DNA from: Basidiobolus meristosporus CBS 931.73
Taxonomy: Eukaryota; Basidiobolomycota; Basidiobolomycetes; Basidiobolales; Basidiobolaceae
Length of the DNA stretch: 64,000 nucleotides
Assembly (NCBI GenBank): GCA_002104905.1
Contig: MCFE01000199.1
Span: forward strand, 62,001 to 126,000
Reading direction: 5' to 3'
Position numbers and translations under genes: made by a program. Within the stretch, counting starts at the first letter, position 1; each line of letters opens with the position of its first letter. Shown piece by piece: positions 24,100 through 34,203 of the stretch. The notes under the pieces were generated by a model that saw only the letters and a list, made by a program, of their open reading frames with translations, made no database searches and was not told where the DNA came from.

Positions 24100-26951
24100 A
24101 GCCTCACAGCATGACTATGAGGGCTTTTTTTTGGCAGTATGATGGCCTGCCGCTGGTTCTGTTTAATGCTACCGTACTAACTTACCAAATGGTATTTCCT
24201 TTTTCTACCTCCCCTTGTGCAATTCATTTACTCCACTGTAGAATCACCTTTCTTTATTTGCTACCCACTACTACCTTGGGTATTCCACATATAGTTTGAA
24301 TCAAAAAAAGCTATGGCCTCCTGCTTACTACCTCTACAAACGCGCACACCTGCCACAACTGACATACTTCTATCACCTCAGCTTTACAGCATTTTAGTGT
24401 GATACTTGCAAAGTTGCCATATACCTTGTACTGCTGGTAGCATATACATCTTTTAAATATATGCTTGGTTGCTGCCACTTCTGCCATGAATACCTCCTGA
24501 ATATTGGCAAAGAACTTCTCAGTATTTAGCCAATATATTCCTTCTCCCTGCTGGATTCTACTCCCCCTTATAGGTGCATTCTGGTTTTTGTTTATGTGAA
24601 TTCTCTATTGAATGGTGTAGAAGTTGGCTTGTGACCATGAAGAATTCAGCATATCTTGGTAGAGTTTCCTGATAAAAATCAGTTGCTTGTTGCACCCAAC
24701 CCAACTTTGCATTACTTAGCTGATTACCTACGCATTGGGGCTGCTTAGCTTCTTAATGCCATAGGCATAGGTGTCTCCATGTGCACATTTGTCCTCAGTA
24801 TTTTCCAACTCTTTCTGGCTGTCCTCCATGTGCCAACTCTTCATATCCATGACAGACTTAAAGGTAATATTCTTGATGAGATTGGGATATGGTAGTACCA
24901 GCAACTTGACTTGTCTTCCTATCTCCCCACACATCCGCTCCATAGGTAACTCCCAAAAGGTCAAGCAAGGCCCAATATTCTCCACACACCATGCAAGATG
25001 GAGTAGAAAATGGATACAGTAGCAGCAGAGATCTATGCACTCAGCTTTATGTTTGTAGTAAAGCCACTCAAATCCTGTCACAAACTCCTCACACAACAGC
25101 TGTAGATGTGTCAAGTTGGCATTGGTGATCTGCTTCTGCATAAATATTCCTACAATGTCCACATATGACTCCCACTGTTTCCAAAATACTCTTGGTAGGA
25201 ATGGCTTCAGAACACCACTTGAATAAATACATATCCAGTTCATCCAATCTCTGCATTTGTATTGTCACATATGCGTATGAATATTAATTGGAGCCTGTGA
25301 GAAGTACTAAGGGTTGCAGATACTCTGTAATATCTTGTCAATTTTTTCAAATTTATCTGGTATCTCAAAGGGTTCATTTAGCTTGAAATGCCCCATGTAC
25401 AACTTGGTCATCAGTTAGGGATATTGTTGAAATGCAAATGCATTGATCCCAGTGGAATGCTTTTGCTCCAACAGATACCCTCTATCTTACATATCTCTGG
25501 TTTCCAATTGATTCCATATTCCAGCCAATGGCTTATAGCTTGCCAACTTTGCTTCATTTGCATACTTACTTCTGTACATACTCTCTGTGGAGAGAGAATG
25601 TTCTTAGTGCTGGTGCTTGGGTGATAATAATGTGTGTGAGTTATGGAGTAAATCCCCTGGATCTCACGCATTCAACAGCAATACTGTCCATTGTGCCCAG
25701 AAAAACCTGCTATCTTGCTGATGGCTGGGGTATCTCCAATGCAGATAATAATATGCGCTTTTACATGATGGTCATATACCATTATCCTGCTGGAAAGCAT
25801 ACAAAATTCATCCAGCAATGGATACAGGTAGCTATCCAGGTTGGACAGTGATTTAGGCCCAGATAGCAGTGAGACTACCATCAGATTATTGCTCTGATAC
25901 TGTAAGATAGGCAAAGATTTGGATCAATGAGAATCACTGGCTAGCAGGATTTGCTGGCAGAGTACTTGTTTAATGAGAATCCATCAAGTGCTAAAGCAAA
26001 GGCATGGTCCTACATACATTCAAAGTAGCCCTTGCTTTGTAGCTGTTTGTAATGATTGCCATCAAATATATTGGATATGCTTGCACTTGACTGATACTGA
26101 GCACAGTACTGTATTGCTTTGCAATATTTGTTGGACTGCATCAGCTTCCTCAGACAGGGTATGACCAGAATATATCCAGAGTGTGAACAATGTTTTCTCT
26201 CAATGGTGGTGGACTTCTGACAATTTTGACACATTGCAATGGTAGAATTTAGGGCTAAGATGTGAATGCCATGCAACTGTTAAAACATGCTGGAATCAGG
26301 ACAGTCTCTGGATCATATGTTGCCAGCTGCATGACAGCTGTCCACTTGTACCATGTACATGGTAAGTTGCATCCTGGTATGATTTTGGCAAGAAGTAGTA
26401 ATAAATCCTCAAAGCCCCCATTACTAATATTAGTGGAAATGCACCACTTCTCAAGCCACAACATTACATCATTCACCGTAGATGAATTACTGAGCTTACT
26501 TGGCTCCATAAAGTATCCTTGGTACTTGTTTCAATGGGTGTTGTCTCATTGCATGTAGGGATTTGACCAGGCTCATAAGTGGTACTGTTGTTAGGGGAGA
26601 TAGGCTCAAAATCATCAGTGAACCTTCTTCATCAGAGCTATCACTCTGCATGCCATATTCAGAGGACTGAGGTTAGCCTAAAGGCATCACAAACTCACCT
26701 GACTCAGTTTGCTCAAGGTGACAAAGACAGCCAGGTGCTAATATAGAAGTATCAACTGGCTAGCAAGATAATGTTGGTACAGTAGTGACCAATGAATGGT
26801 CAAATATGACTTGGGTGGCACAACACTGGCCGTGATCCTTGTAATACTTCCTATGCTGTCTACATGCTTCATGGCTGAGAGGCTTGCCACAATAGCCACA
26901 TGGTCTTTTTTCTCTTCTCTTATGGCATTGAGTCAAAGTAGTCTTGTCCAT
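24100..26951 (-). pseudogene. Tnp2-type CACTA transposase of element C
   Basis: It reads leftward from ATG 26951, about 950 codons in all, with several stops and frame changes. Order: N-terminal PCGYCGKPLSHEACRQHRKY cysteine/histidine region; FEDLLLLLAKIIPGCNLPCT (about 26440-26380); CQNCQKSTTIERKHCSHSG (about 26220-26160); the DDE-like core with LALDGFS (about 25980); LMVVSLLSGPKSLSNLDSYL (about 25880-25825); and ICIGDTPAISKIAGFSGHN (about 25750-25690). The C-terminal region WICIYSSGVLKPFL to WELPMERMCGEIG is open at 25243-24728. The core matches the Tnp2/Transposase_21 family, which cuts and pastes CACTA elements. Fungal introns could explain some frame changes. Confidence 0.8.
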
Positions 26952-27173
26952 GGGGCAAACAGTTTGACCTTCAACAACATAATGCTATTTTATCACTTTT
27001 TGATCAATACTCATGTGAACTTAAGACAGTCTTGTACTTGAGACATTGCAACTACATGAATGTAAGATTCAATAATGACCTGCCATAGTAAGCATTATAA
27101 ATAAAGTTGTGGGACCACATACACATGTATATGTAACACTATTTCCCCTTTGGTGTGACTCACTTCCATATAT
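26952..27173. promoter_or_regulatory. Divergent promoter region between Tnp2 and ORF1
   Basis: The 222 bp between two divergent start codons should hold both promoters. A TATA-like TATAAATA is at 27096-27103, about 70 bp before the ORF1 ATG. The same tataaataaag motif recurs in the spacer of element E (near 46640), so it is conserved between copies. No transcription evidence is available. Confidence 0.4.
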
Positions 27174-29061
27174 ATGCTGCCAAAAAATAAAGCAAAGTTG
27201 TCTGATTCTCAGCCAAAACCCACCACTGATGGCAACAGAAGAACAATTGGACAACAGCTTGCTTTGATATTCAGTGCAACAAGCAGGGCTACATCCAAAA
27301 AAGGCCCTGTGGACAGTGTGCCCAATGAAGGTAGTAATGCGGACTCCACAGGCTCCCAGTCAAGTAGGCAATTGAGAGCCTCTGTGGAACCACAAGCTGA
27401 CCTTTATGCTCAGGCAGATGAGAATATAGCCAATGCAGTACCCTTAGTTGAAGATCAGCAAGTGGCTGCTATGGCATCACCATCCCCCATAATAGCAAGT
27501 ATGTTGTCAGCTCATACCAAAGCATTAATGAAGCAATTAGGTGCAGTGGCTGATAGAATAGATGCAATGGCCCAGAGAAATCAGGAAGTAGTCCAGAAAC
27601 AGGATGAGTGGATAATATGTGTAGAGCAATCAATATCCCAGGTAGAGAAAGCAGTAGACTTGTTCCATCATTCCAAAAATCAAAAGACATTGAAGATCCA
27701 TGAAGCTGTTGAATGCAATAATGAAGAGTGGGCTAATATACAAGAGGCTGTCAGAAGTCTAGCATGCCATCCCCTTAAGGCCAGCATACTATGGGACCAT
27801 CAGGAACTCAAGGCCAAGAAGAGTGCACTTGACTTGTTCCATGAGCATTATCCTGGATTTAAATGGGCAAACAGATTTTGGGCCAGCATTAGTATGCTAA
27901 GAGAGTATCATAAGAATATCAGAAACTATCAAGGACAGAAGAACAATGGTGCCATGGCTAAAAACCAGCGGCTTCCTCAAGAGCCTGTTACAAGCAGGGC
28001 CAAAAGCTCCAGACAAGCATCAAAGAGATGTCAGGCACCTGGAAGAGTGCCAATTAAGGACAAGCAGGCACACATGGATGCACCAGCACAACATTTATCA
28101 AGGAAAAGCGTAGTACCACTCAAGAAGCACCCAGTCAAATTAGCAGTGAAGGACCTGGCAATGATAGAAACCAGCCACTTTTACAGGATCCTATCACAAC
28201 TATGGTTGAGAGCTCAAAACAAGCTGAAAGAAACATCAGGTTGCCAGAAGAGTGCCAGCAAGGAACAAGCAGGCCAAAATAGATGTGACAGAGAAGTTTT
28301 ATCCAGGAGAAAGCGTAGTTCTTTACAAGAAGCACTCAGACAAAGTAGCAGTGAAAGACCTGGCAGTTATAAAGGAAAAGTTAAAGGGAAAAATGTCTGC
28401 CCAAGCCTGAGACAAGGAGGCATACAAAAAACTGCAGTTCTTGCCAATCAATGCCACAAGCCAGGAACAGACTGAATCCCATCATAGCCAAGAAGAATTA
28501 TCAACAAGAAAACAGCTGCTTTTGCAAGAGTTGGAAGTACATCCAGTTGAGCTACACTCCAGCAAGGTAAATGAGTTTGCTGAAAAAGGCAATATGTCTA
28601 CCACAGCCTGCATTGCTGACAGAGTGGAGTTCCCCCTGACAGACAATGCTACAATGTCAGGAGCTCAGAAGACTATCACAATGCCTTCAGTAGAGTTTTG
28701 GAACATTAATAGGCACACCAAGGGGTTGCAGCACTTCTTCAAGAGCAGTGCTCAAAAGAACGCACTGGAATATTGCAAGGACTTATTGCAAATACTGGCA
28801 GATGAGGAGCTAGACCTTGCAGTGCTGGCTGAAGACCAGGACATGTGGTAACCAGTGAATGAACAGTGGCATAAAGCCATTGGGTTCCGGCCAAAGTTGT
28901 GGAACCAGAGCGTTACAGCAGAAATACTCATTGAATGGTGGATTTTAATGGAGTTACTTGCTGAGTGTGGGGTTGGGCTTAGTTTTAGTGTAGGGTATAG
29001 AGACTTGTATAGGTCAATACAATTGGCAATTGAGGTACAACTGAAGCTTCAATGGAAATAA
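27174..29061 (+). pseudogene. ORF1, unrecognised partner gene of the CACTA family (best copy)
   Basis: ATG 27174 opens 433 codons, then the frame shifts to 28441-28851 and, after a TAA that replaces a GAA-like codon, ends at 29061. Visible parts are a Ser/Thr-rich N-terminus (residues 1-75), a heptad-like helix around QLGAVADRIDAMAQRNQEVV (about 120-160), a Lys/Arg/Gln-rich low-complexity region with two diverged tandem units (about 27960-28160 and 28170-28375, now in different frames), then FWNINRHTKGLQHFF, and a conserved C-terminus NEQWHKAIG to AIEVQLKLQWK. I recognise no family. By position it may be a DNA-binding accessory protein like TnpA of plant En/Spm, but that is only an analogy. 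Confidence 0.7.
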
Positions 29062-29392
29062 ATCAATTTGTACACATGAAAAGTAAGAGAAACGGTTGAG
29101 TCAGGAGGTAAGGAGTGTGAAAAAGAGGCAATAGCCAATCAATTCACACAAACATAGGAGGCAATAGAGTGTCCAGGATCAGAAAGTGAGCTAATTGGCA
29201 GGGAACCACTCAAAAGCCACTTATACATCATTGTGATGAAAAATTTTGACAAAGTTTTTTGTGAAATCTGGGGTGCATTGATTTTTCAACGGTCTCTGGA
29301 TGGTGTCCTGACAAGATCAGTACCTGTTAGTCATGGGACATTAACTTTGTGACGGCCTTTTGACAGGATCATCTCAATAATTTTTCATAGGG

Positions 29393-30500
29393 TATCCCAA
29401 TCTCATCAAGAATATTACCTTCAAGTCTGTCATGGATGTGATGAGTGAGCACATGGAGGACAACCAGGCAGAGTTGGAAAATACTGAGGACAGATGGGCA
29501 CTTGGAGACACCTATGCCTATGGCATTAAGAAGCTAAGCAGGCCCAATGCATGAGTACTCAGTTAAGTAATGCAAAGTTGGGTTGGGTGCAACAAGCCAC
29601 TAATTTTTTATTAGGGAAACTTTATCAAGGTATGCCAGATTTCTCTTGGTTGGAGTTCAACTTCTACACCATTCAATATAGAACACACTCAAACAAGAGC
29701 CAGAGTGCACCTATAAGGGAGACTAGAATCTAGCAGAGAGAAGGAATATATTGGCTAAATACTGAGAAGTTCTTTGCCAATATTCAGGAGGTATTCATAG
29801 AAGAAGTGGCAGCAGCCAAGTATATGTTTACAATATGTATATGTTACCAGCAGTACAAGGTATATGGCAACTTTGCAAGTATCACACTAAAAAGCTGCAA
29901 AGTTGAGCTGATAAAAGTATGTCAATTGCAGCAGGTGTGAATGTTTGTAGAGGTTAGTAAGCAGAAGGCCATAATTTTTTTTATTCAGACTTTATGTAGA
30001 ATACCCAAGGTGGTAGTGGGTGAGCAAATAAAGAGGGGTGATTCTACAGTGGAATATATGAATTGCACAAAGGGAGGTAAAAAAGGAAATACCGTTTGAT
30101 AAATTGGTACAGTAGCATTATACAGAAACAGCTGGAGGCTGCCACACTGCTAATATAATACCATCAGATTTGTGCCATTAGGCTGCTGAAATACCATCAA
30201 GTTTCTTGCCATATAAGTCAATAAGATGTCCTGGCCAGTTGGATGCATTTAATATAGTTGTAGAGCACAATAAGACCACAACAATAACATGCAATCAATG
30301 TCACATCACCAATCAAATCTTGTAAAGCTTTATCACATTATCTGGTAGCAATATTAGCAAAACACTGTTGTGATCCTGTCACATAATCTTTAATAGGGTC
30401 ACTGATTCCAAGCTGCTTATATTACAATGGTCTCTTAGCAGAATCCTGATGGCTGATCCGGATTGTATCCACCCACAGGACCATATTACTTTTCATAGGG
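29393..30500 (+). pseudogene. Tnp2 C-terminus and right terminal repeat, element D
   Basis: It resumes immediately after the TAT duplication with YPNLIKNITFKSVMDV, then NTEDRWALGDTYAYGIKKLS, then from about 29560 QLSNAKLGWVQQATNFLLGK. Eroded C-terminal coding sequence continues to about 30110. Subterminal non-coding DNA follows, ending gtattacttttcataggg-like at 30500, the inverted terminal repeat on the Tnp2 side. Confidence 0.72.
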
Positions 30501-30839
30501 CCACAGCATCAAGTGTTTTATTGGCACCCATGCTAACCTTTTAAATTGAAATTTCTTGATATTGGGTAAAAAGCTCTTTTGGGTATGTAAGGTGTTGAAA
30601 TGCTCCAGAGCTAATATAGCACATCTGTGAAACCTTGTTTGTGGTCATATTTAGTGCAGATATAAATAGTCAATCTTTGGTTGTTGCGGCATTTCTGAAC
30701 TCAGGCATTTTCTCCTGACTATCTCTCTTTTTCAAGCATTGGTCTGATGTGTGTCATTTCCTTTTGCAGCGGTTGGTAAACAGCTTGCTATTGTCTTTAA
30801 ATGATATTGGGTATATCATTTGTTGGCTATCATTGCATA
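30501..30839. other. Unassigned, possibly copia-2 internal remnant
   Basis: About 340 bp with no recognisable motif. It lies directly downstream (on the minus strand) of the copia-like gag fragment, so it may be an eroded continuation of that element. Confidence 0.3.
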
Positions 30840-31256
30840 TTAAAGCTTTTGTGCTTCCTTCCTATTGATGCTTGATTTCCTTAACTCTTCATCCAGGAGC
30901 CTTCTACATAAATAATTTAAGGTCAAATCTTCAGTTCCAAGCTGCAGGGCTGATAGAAGTCCCTGAAGCCTGCTTGCCAGGCTAGCCAGGAGGGCAGCTA
31001 GCACATCCTCATCAGAGGCTGGTATGCCCACAAATTTCATTTCAGCAAACTGTGTGGCTATTCTTCAAATTAGATTTTTCTTTTTTGCTCCTGGCAGCAT
31101 TTTTTGTGTAAAGTATTTTTGCCCAAGATACACTCTCTTTGGAGCTGAGTGTACCTTCCACACTTGGTAATTAGATCCATCCAGCTTTTCAGCAGAGGGA
31201 AAAGTACCAGTAATAGCAGTAGTAGCCATTGTAGAGTGTGACAGCTTGAGGTTCAC
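30840..31256 (-). pseudogene. Copia-2 gag fragment
   Basis: The minus-strand frame from 31256 contains FPSAEKLDGSNYQVWKVH, the conserved start of copia gag, and after a frame change 31040-30840 reads LLSALQLGTEDLTLNYLCRR and LLDEELRK, typical of the gag_pre/UBN2-like domain of Ty1/copia. It differs in sequence from the gag of the copia at 55738-60236 (RFDGKNYRLWRIKMQIYLEE), so it is a separate family. The rest of the element is missing. Confidence 0.72.
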
Positions 31257-31260
31257 AACC

Positions 31261-31640
31261 TGTTGTAAGAATCTTGGAGATTATGGAAGTAATTTGGAAA
31301 ACAAGAAGATTATGTGGTTTTCACTGAATGATTTATTGAATGCAATAGTAATATTTGTAATTTTACATGGTCCTGTCGTAGTATACACTTAGTATAGACT
31401 TATTAAGGCTCTAAGAACATATGTACAATGTCTGGGGCTATCTGGACAACATTGAGAATTCTCATGTTCTGGCTACCTGATATATTGGTGAGAATATTCC
31501 AAGTAAATACCAGTAAGGAATTTGTTTAGTATTCTTGATGATTTGTAGGTGATGAGCTTAGCAATTAGGTTAGGCTAGTAATGGGAGGAACTGCTATCTT
31601 TCAAATCAGTACTAATCAAGAACAAAAAAATTACTTTATA
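31261..31640 (-). repeat. Probable copia-2 5' LTR
   Basis: It starts TGTTGTAAG immediately after gaggttcacaacc, mirroring the primer-binding region and LTR junction of the first copia (cttataacc then TGTGGC). The far boundary is not certain: transposase sequence resumes near 31660 and no clean CA end or target duplication was found. Confidence 0.45.
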
Positions 31641-31659
31641 CTTGATGGTAAGCATTGCA

Positions 31660-32301
31660 CATAACTAATTAGCAAGGGCTACTTTGAAGTTATTGATAGC
31701 CATGTTTTTGCCTTGGTACTTGATGGATTCTCATTAAGCAGGTACTGTATTAGCAATTTCTGCTAGCCACTGATTTTAATCAACCAGAATCTGCTGTTAA
31801 TCTTACCATATCAAAGCAAAAGTGTGAGTGTATTCTCACAAATATCTGGCCCAAATCATTATCCAGCCTGGATACCTACCTGTATTCATTACTTGATGAG
31901 TTTAGCATGCTATTTTGTAACGTACTAATAAATGGCTGTCATACCAATATGCATATTATTATCAATATTTGTGATACCCTAGCCATCAGCAAGCCAGCTG
32001 ATTTTTCTGGGCACAATAGATGGTATTGCCGTAAATGTGTGAGATCCAGAATATTTACTTCATAATTCATACACATTATTTTAGCCAAGCACACACACTA
32101 AATATATCCCCTTCCCATGGAGAAAACACAAAGAAGTCAGCATGCACTTGCAGCAAAGCTGGAAAGCTATAAGCTACTGGCCAGAATATGGAATTATTAC
32201 CAAACCAGATATAATTAAGATAGAGGGACTCTATTGGAGAAAAGGCTCCCTACTAGGAGCAGTGAGTCTGCGCTTCAAAGATATTCCTATACCAATACCT
32301 A
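31660..32301 (+). pseudogene. Tnp2 fragment J
   Basis: Eroded plus-strand Tnp2 core: GYFEVIDSHVFALVLDGFSL (first predicted catalytic Asp block, about 31675-31735), an eroded GDTPAIS block near 31970, and an open segment 32142-32301 with LQQSWKAISYWPEYG and IEGLYWRKG. It is cut at 32301 by the gypsy-2 palindrome. Confidence 0.68.
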
Positions 32302-32305
32302 GCGG

Positions 32306-33384
32306 TGTGGTGGTGTATAAGTCCAAAGGGCAAAATACGGCCAACACTTCTCAAGTGTGAATGTGTGTGGGGTGTTCACTGGGTGCGATAACCTCTGGCA
32401 AAAGCTTGCTAGGAATACTGGGTCTTTTATCTAATCTAATGTGATGGGGGATAAAGCCTCAAGCTTGTCAAGGGAAAACTATTGAACTACAATCCCCAAC
32501 TTAGTTGGCGTCTTAACAAAAGTTTATAATGGCTTCGACGTCCTTTGAGATGACAATGTACTAAAGCTTCCAAAGTCAAAACAACTGTAAACTCCACCAA
32601 CAGGGACTTGATAAGAATGCAGCTTTGACCAATAGTTACAAAGACTGAAAAGTATCTTTGCCTGTACAAGAACAAACTTGGGAAAACAAACAATATAATA
32701 AAATATACCTACTCTGAGTATTCCTCACAAGTAGTGCCTCCAAGGTCAGTTGGCTGTCAGCGCGGTTTCCTGGGAGTATCGTCAGGTCTGAGTCAGAAAA
32801 TAGTGGTAATAGGTAGCGGTGATCTCACTAATCAATAAGTTGGAATATTGGAAGAGGGATGATTTATTTTAAGGGATAGCCTCCCTTATATACTTTTTTG
32901 CTGCTCAATTTCTTGCTAGAAAATACTTTCCGGAAGTTTCCAGAAGGTAGTAGACAACCAATCATGTCTTTGTGTACTAAAAATAGCGCAAATTCTTGGC
33001 GGATTGTTCCATGAGACATAGTAGCACCTAGCCAATCAGGTAGTGGTAACATGAAACCTCTGTGTCATGTGGTTGCCTCTTATGGTAGTGAGATGGGGGG
33101 ATTATGAAACCAAGATGGTCACGTGACATGGGCACTGTTGGGGTACTTGCCTTATAAGGTAACTCTCTTATCTTGGCATCTCGGCAAGGAATAAGAATAG
33201 CTTGTGCAATGGGTTAATAGTGACAAATAGTTTGTCAGGTTGCATAGTAATAATCACATAGACAAAAATAGGAAATATTGCAAATTTGGGATGATAATAA
33301 TATAGGCGGGGTAAGCCTTTTTAGGGAAGTGAACGCATAAGAATGAGCACATCTGCCTGTGGGTGTCACCGTGACCCCACTACA
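32306..33384 (-). repeat. Gypsy-2 left-arm 3' LTR
   Basis: 1079 bp; on the minus strand it starts TGTAGTGGGG and ends CACCACA, followed inward by the purine tract gaggggggtgga. A TATA-like ttatatac lies near 32886 as read on the plus strand. It keeps several CpG sites that the right-arm LTR has lost. Confidence 0.88.
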
Positions 33385-33423
33385 TCCACCCCCCTCTCAG
33401 CTTTGAACTCAGGTCAAAGCAAA

Positions 33424-34203
33424 CTAAATGTGATGTGCGAAATTCCGGTGCTTGAATAGCTTAAGTCGGTTTCCTGCCACAGGTGCTCTTAGCGGTGTTC
33501 CATCAAGTTCAGACAGGTAGTAGCTTCCATTTCCAATCACCTTAGAGACAATATATGGGCCAGACCACTTATTGTCAAATTTGCGGCTCCACTGCTTGTC
33601 TAAAGTGGAATCATAGAGCAGTACTGGATCTCCTTGCAGTAATGGCTTTGGTCTAAGGCTATGTGACTTGTCAAATGGTTCCTTGTTCTGAAGTCTTGTC
33701 TCTTTGAGTTTAGCAGCTGCTTGGGTAATATCAAGTTCATGGTGATCAAGCTGTTTGATGCGTGTAGTCAGTAGTTCTTCTGTACTCATTGTAGTTCTCC
33801 ACTCTAGCATGTTCCAGGATATTGAGTCAAGCTCTATGGGAAGAACGCAATCATGTCCGTAAAGCAATTTGAATGGAGATAGACCTGTGCTGCGCTTTGT
33901 AGTGATTCTATCTGCCCAGAGTGCTAGATGAAGTTGTGTAGGCCACTGTAGTGTCATGTTGTTGCAGCTCTTGACCAGGGAGTTAACTAACGGGCCATGG
34001 CCTCTTTCAACCATTCCATTGGCCTGTGGGTGATAAGCGGTAGTGAAAGCAATATGAATCTTGTATTGTGAGCAGAGTTCCTGGATCAAATTTGAGGTCA
34101 TTTCTCCTCGGTCAGCAACAAACTGGCTGATGCAGCCAAATCTGCATATTATATCTTCAAGAATAAATCTCCATATGGTGTGGCTTTTGTTATTGGGTAG
34201 GGC
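33424..34203 (-). pseudogene. Gypsy-2 left-arm integrase, C-terminal part
   Basis: This continues the 1200-codon pol frame after a TGA at 34204-34206. It contains FVADQGEMTSNLIQELC with the second catalytic Asp, TAYHPQANGMVERGHG with the catalytic Glu (about 34045-34000), and ends with YYLSELDGTPLRAPVAGNRL. Translation from ATG 34101 gives 225 residues. Without reading through the stop, no complete integrase is made. Confidence 0.8.

Larger units (their letters stand above)
23784..29392. mobile_element. CACTA-type element C, complete, 5609 bp, TAT target duplication
   Basis: The left end is ccctatgaagaattatttgg (23784) and the right end aataatttttcataggg (29392), giving inverted terminal repeats of about 17 bp with few differences. 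TAT flanks both sides (23781-23783 and 29393-29395); removing the element with one TAT restores the Tnp2 sequence of element D (compare the minus-strand homologue near 24893). It holds two divergent genes, Tnp2 (minus) and ORF1 (plus), around a 222-bp spacer. CACTA elements typically make 3-bp duplications, which fits. Both genes are broken, so it would need a transposase supplied in trans. Confidence 0.9.
13454..30500. mobile_element. CACTA-type element D, host to nested insertions
   Basis: An old copy of the CACTA family whose pieces are spread over 17 kb by later insertions. The pieces are ORF1 (minus, 13454-14024), the spacer, Tnp2 N-terminal half (14246-15715), gypsy-1 (15716 to about 23300), Tnp2 middle (23350-23783), element C (23784-29392), and the Tnp2 C-terminus with terminal repeat (29393-30500). 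The end tttcataggg at 30500 is the inverted terminal repeat. The ORF1-side terminus was lost where gypsy-3 interrupts at 13453. Confidence 0.75.

Noticed and set aside
24100-26951. Splicing of Tnp2 to give an intact transposase
   Set aside because: Some frame changes could be introns, but stops also occur inside conserved blocks and differ between copies, so decay is the simpler explanation. I did not assign introns.
27174-28475. The 433-codon frame as a host gene
   Set aside because: The same sequence occurs in at least three other places, always next to Tnp2 and between family terminal repeats, so it is a transposon gene.
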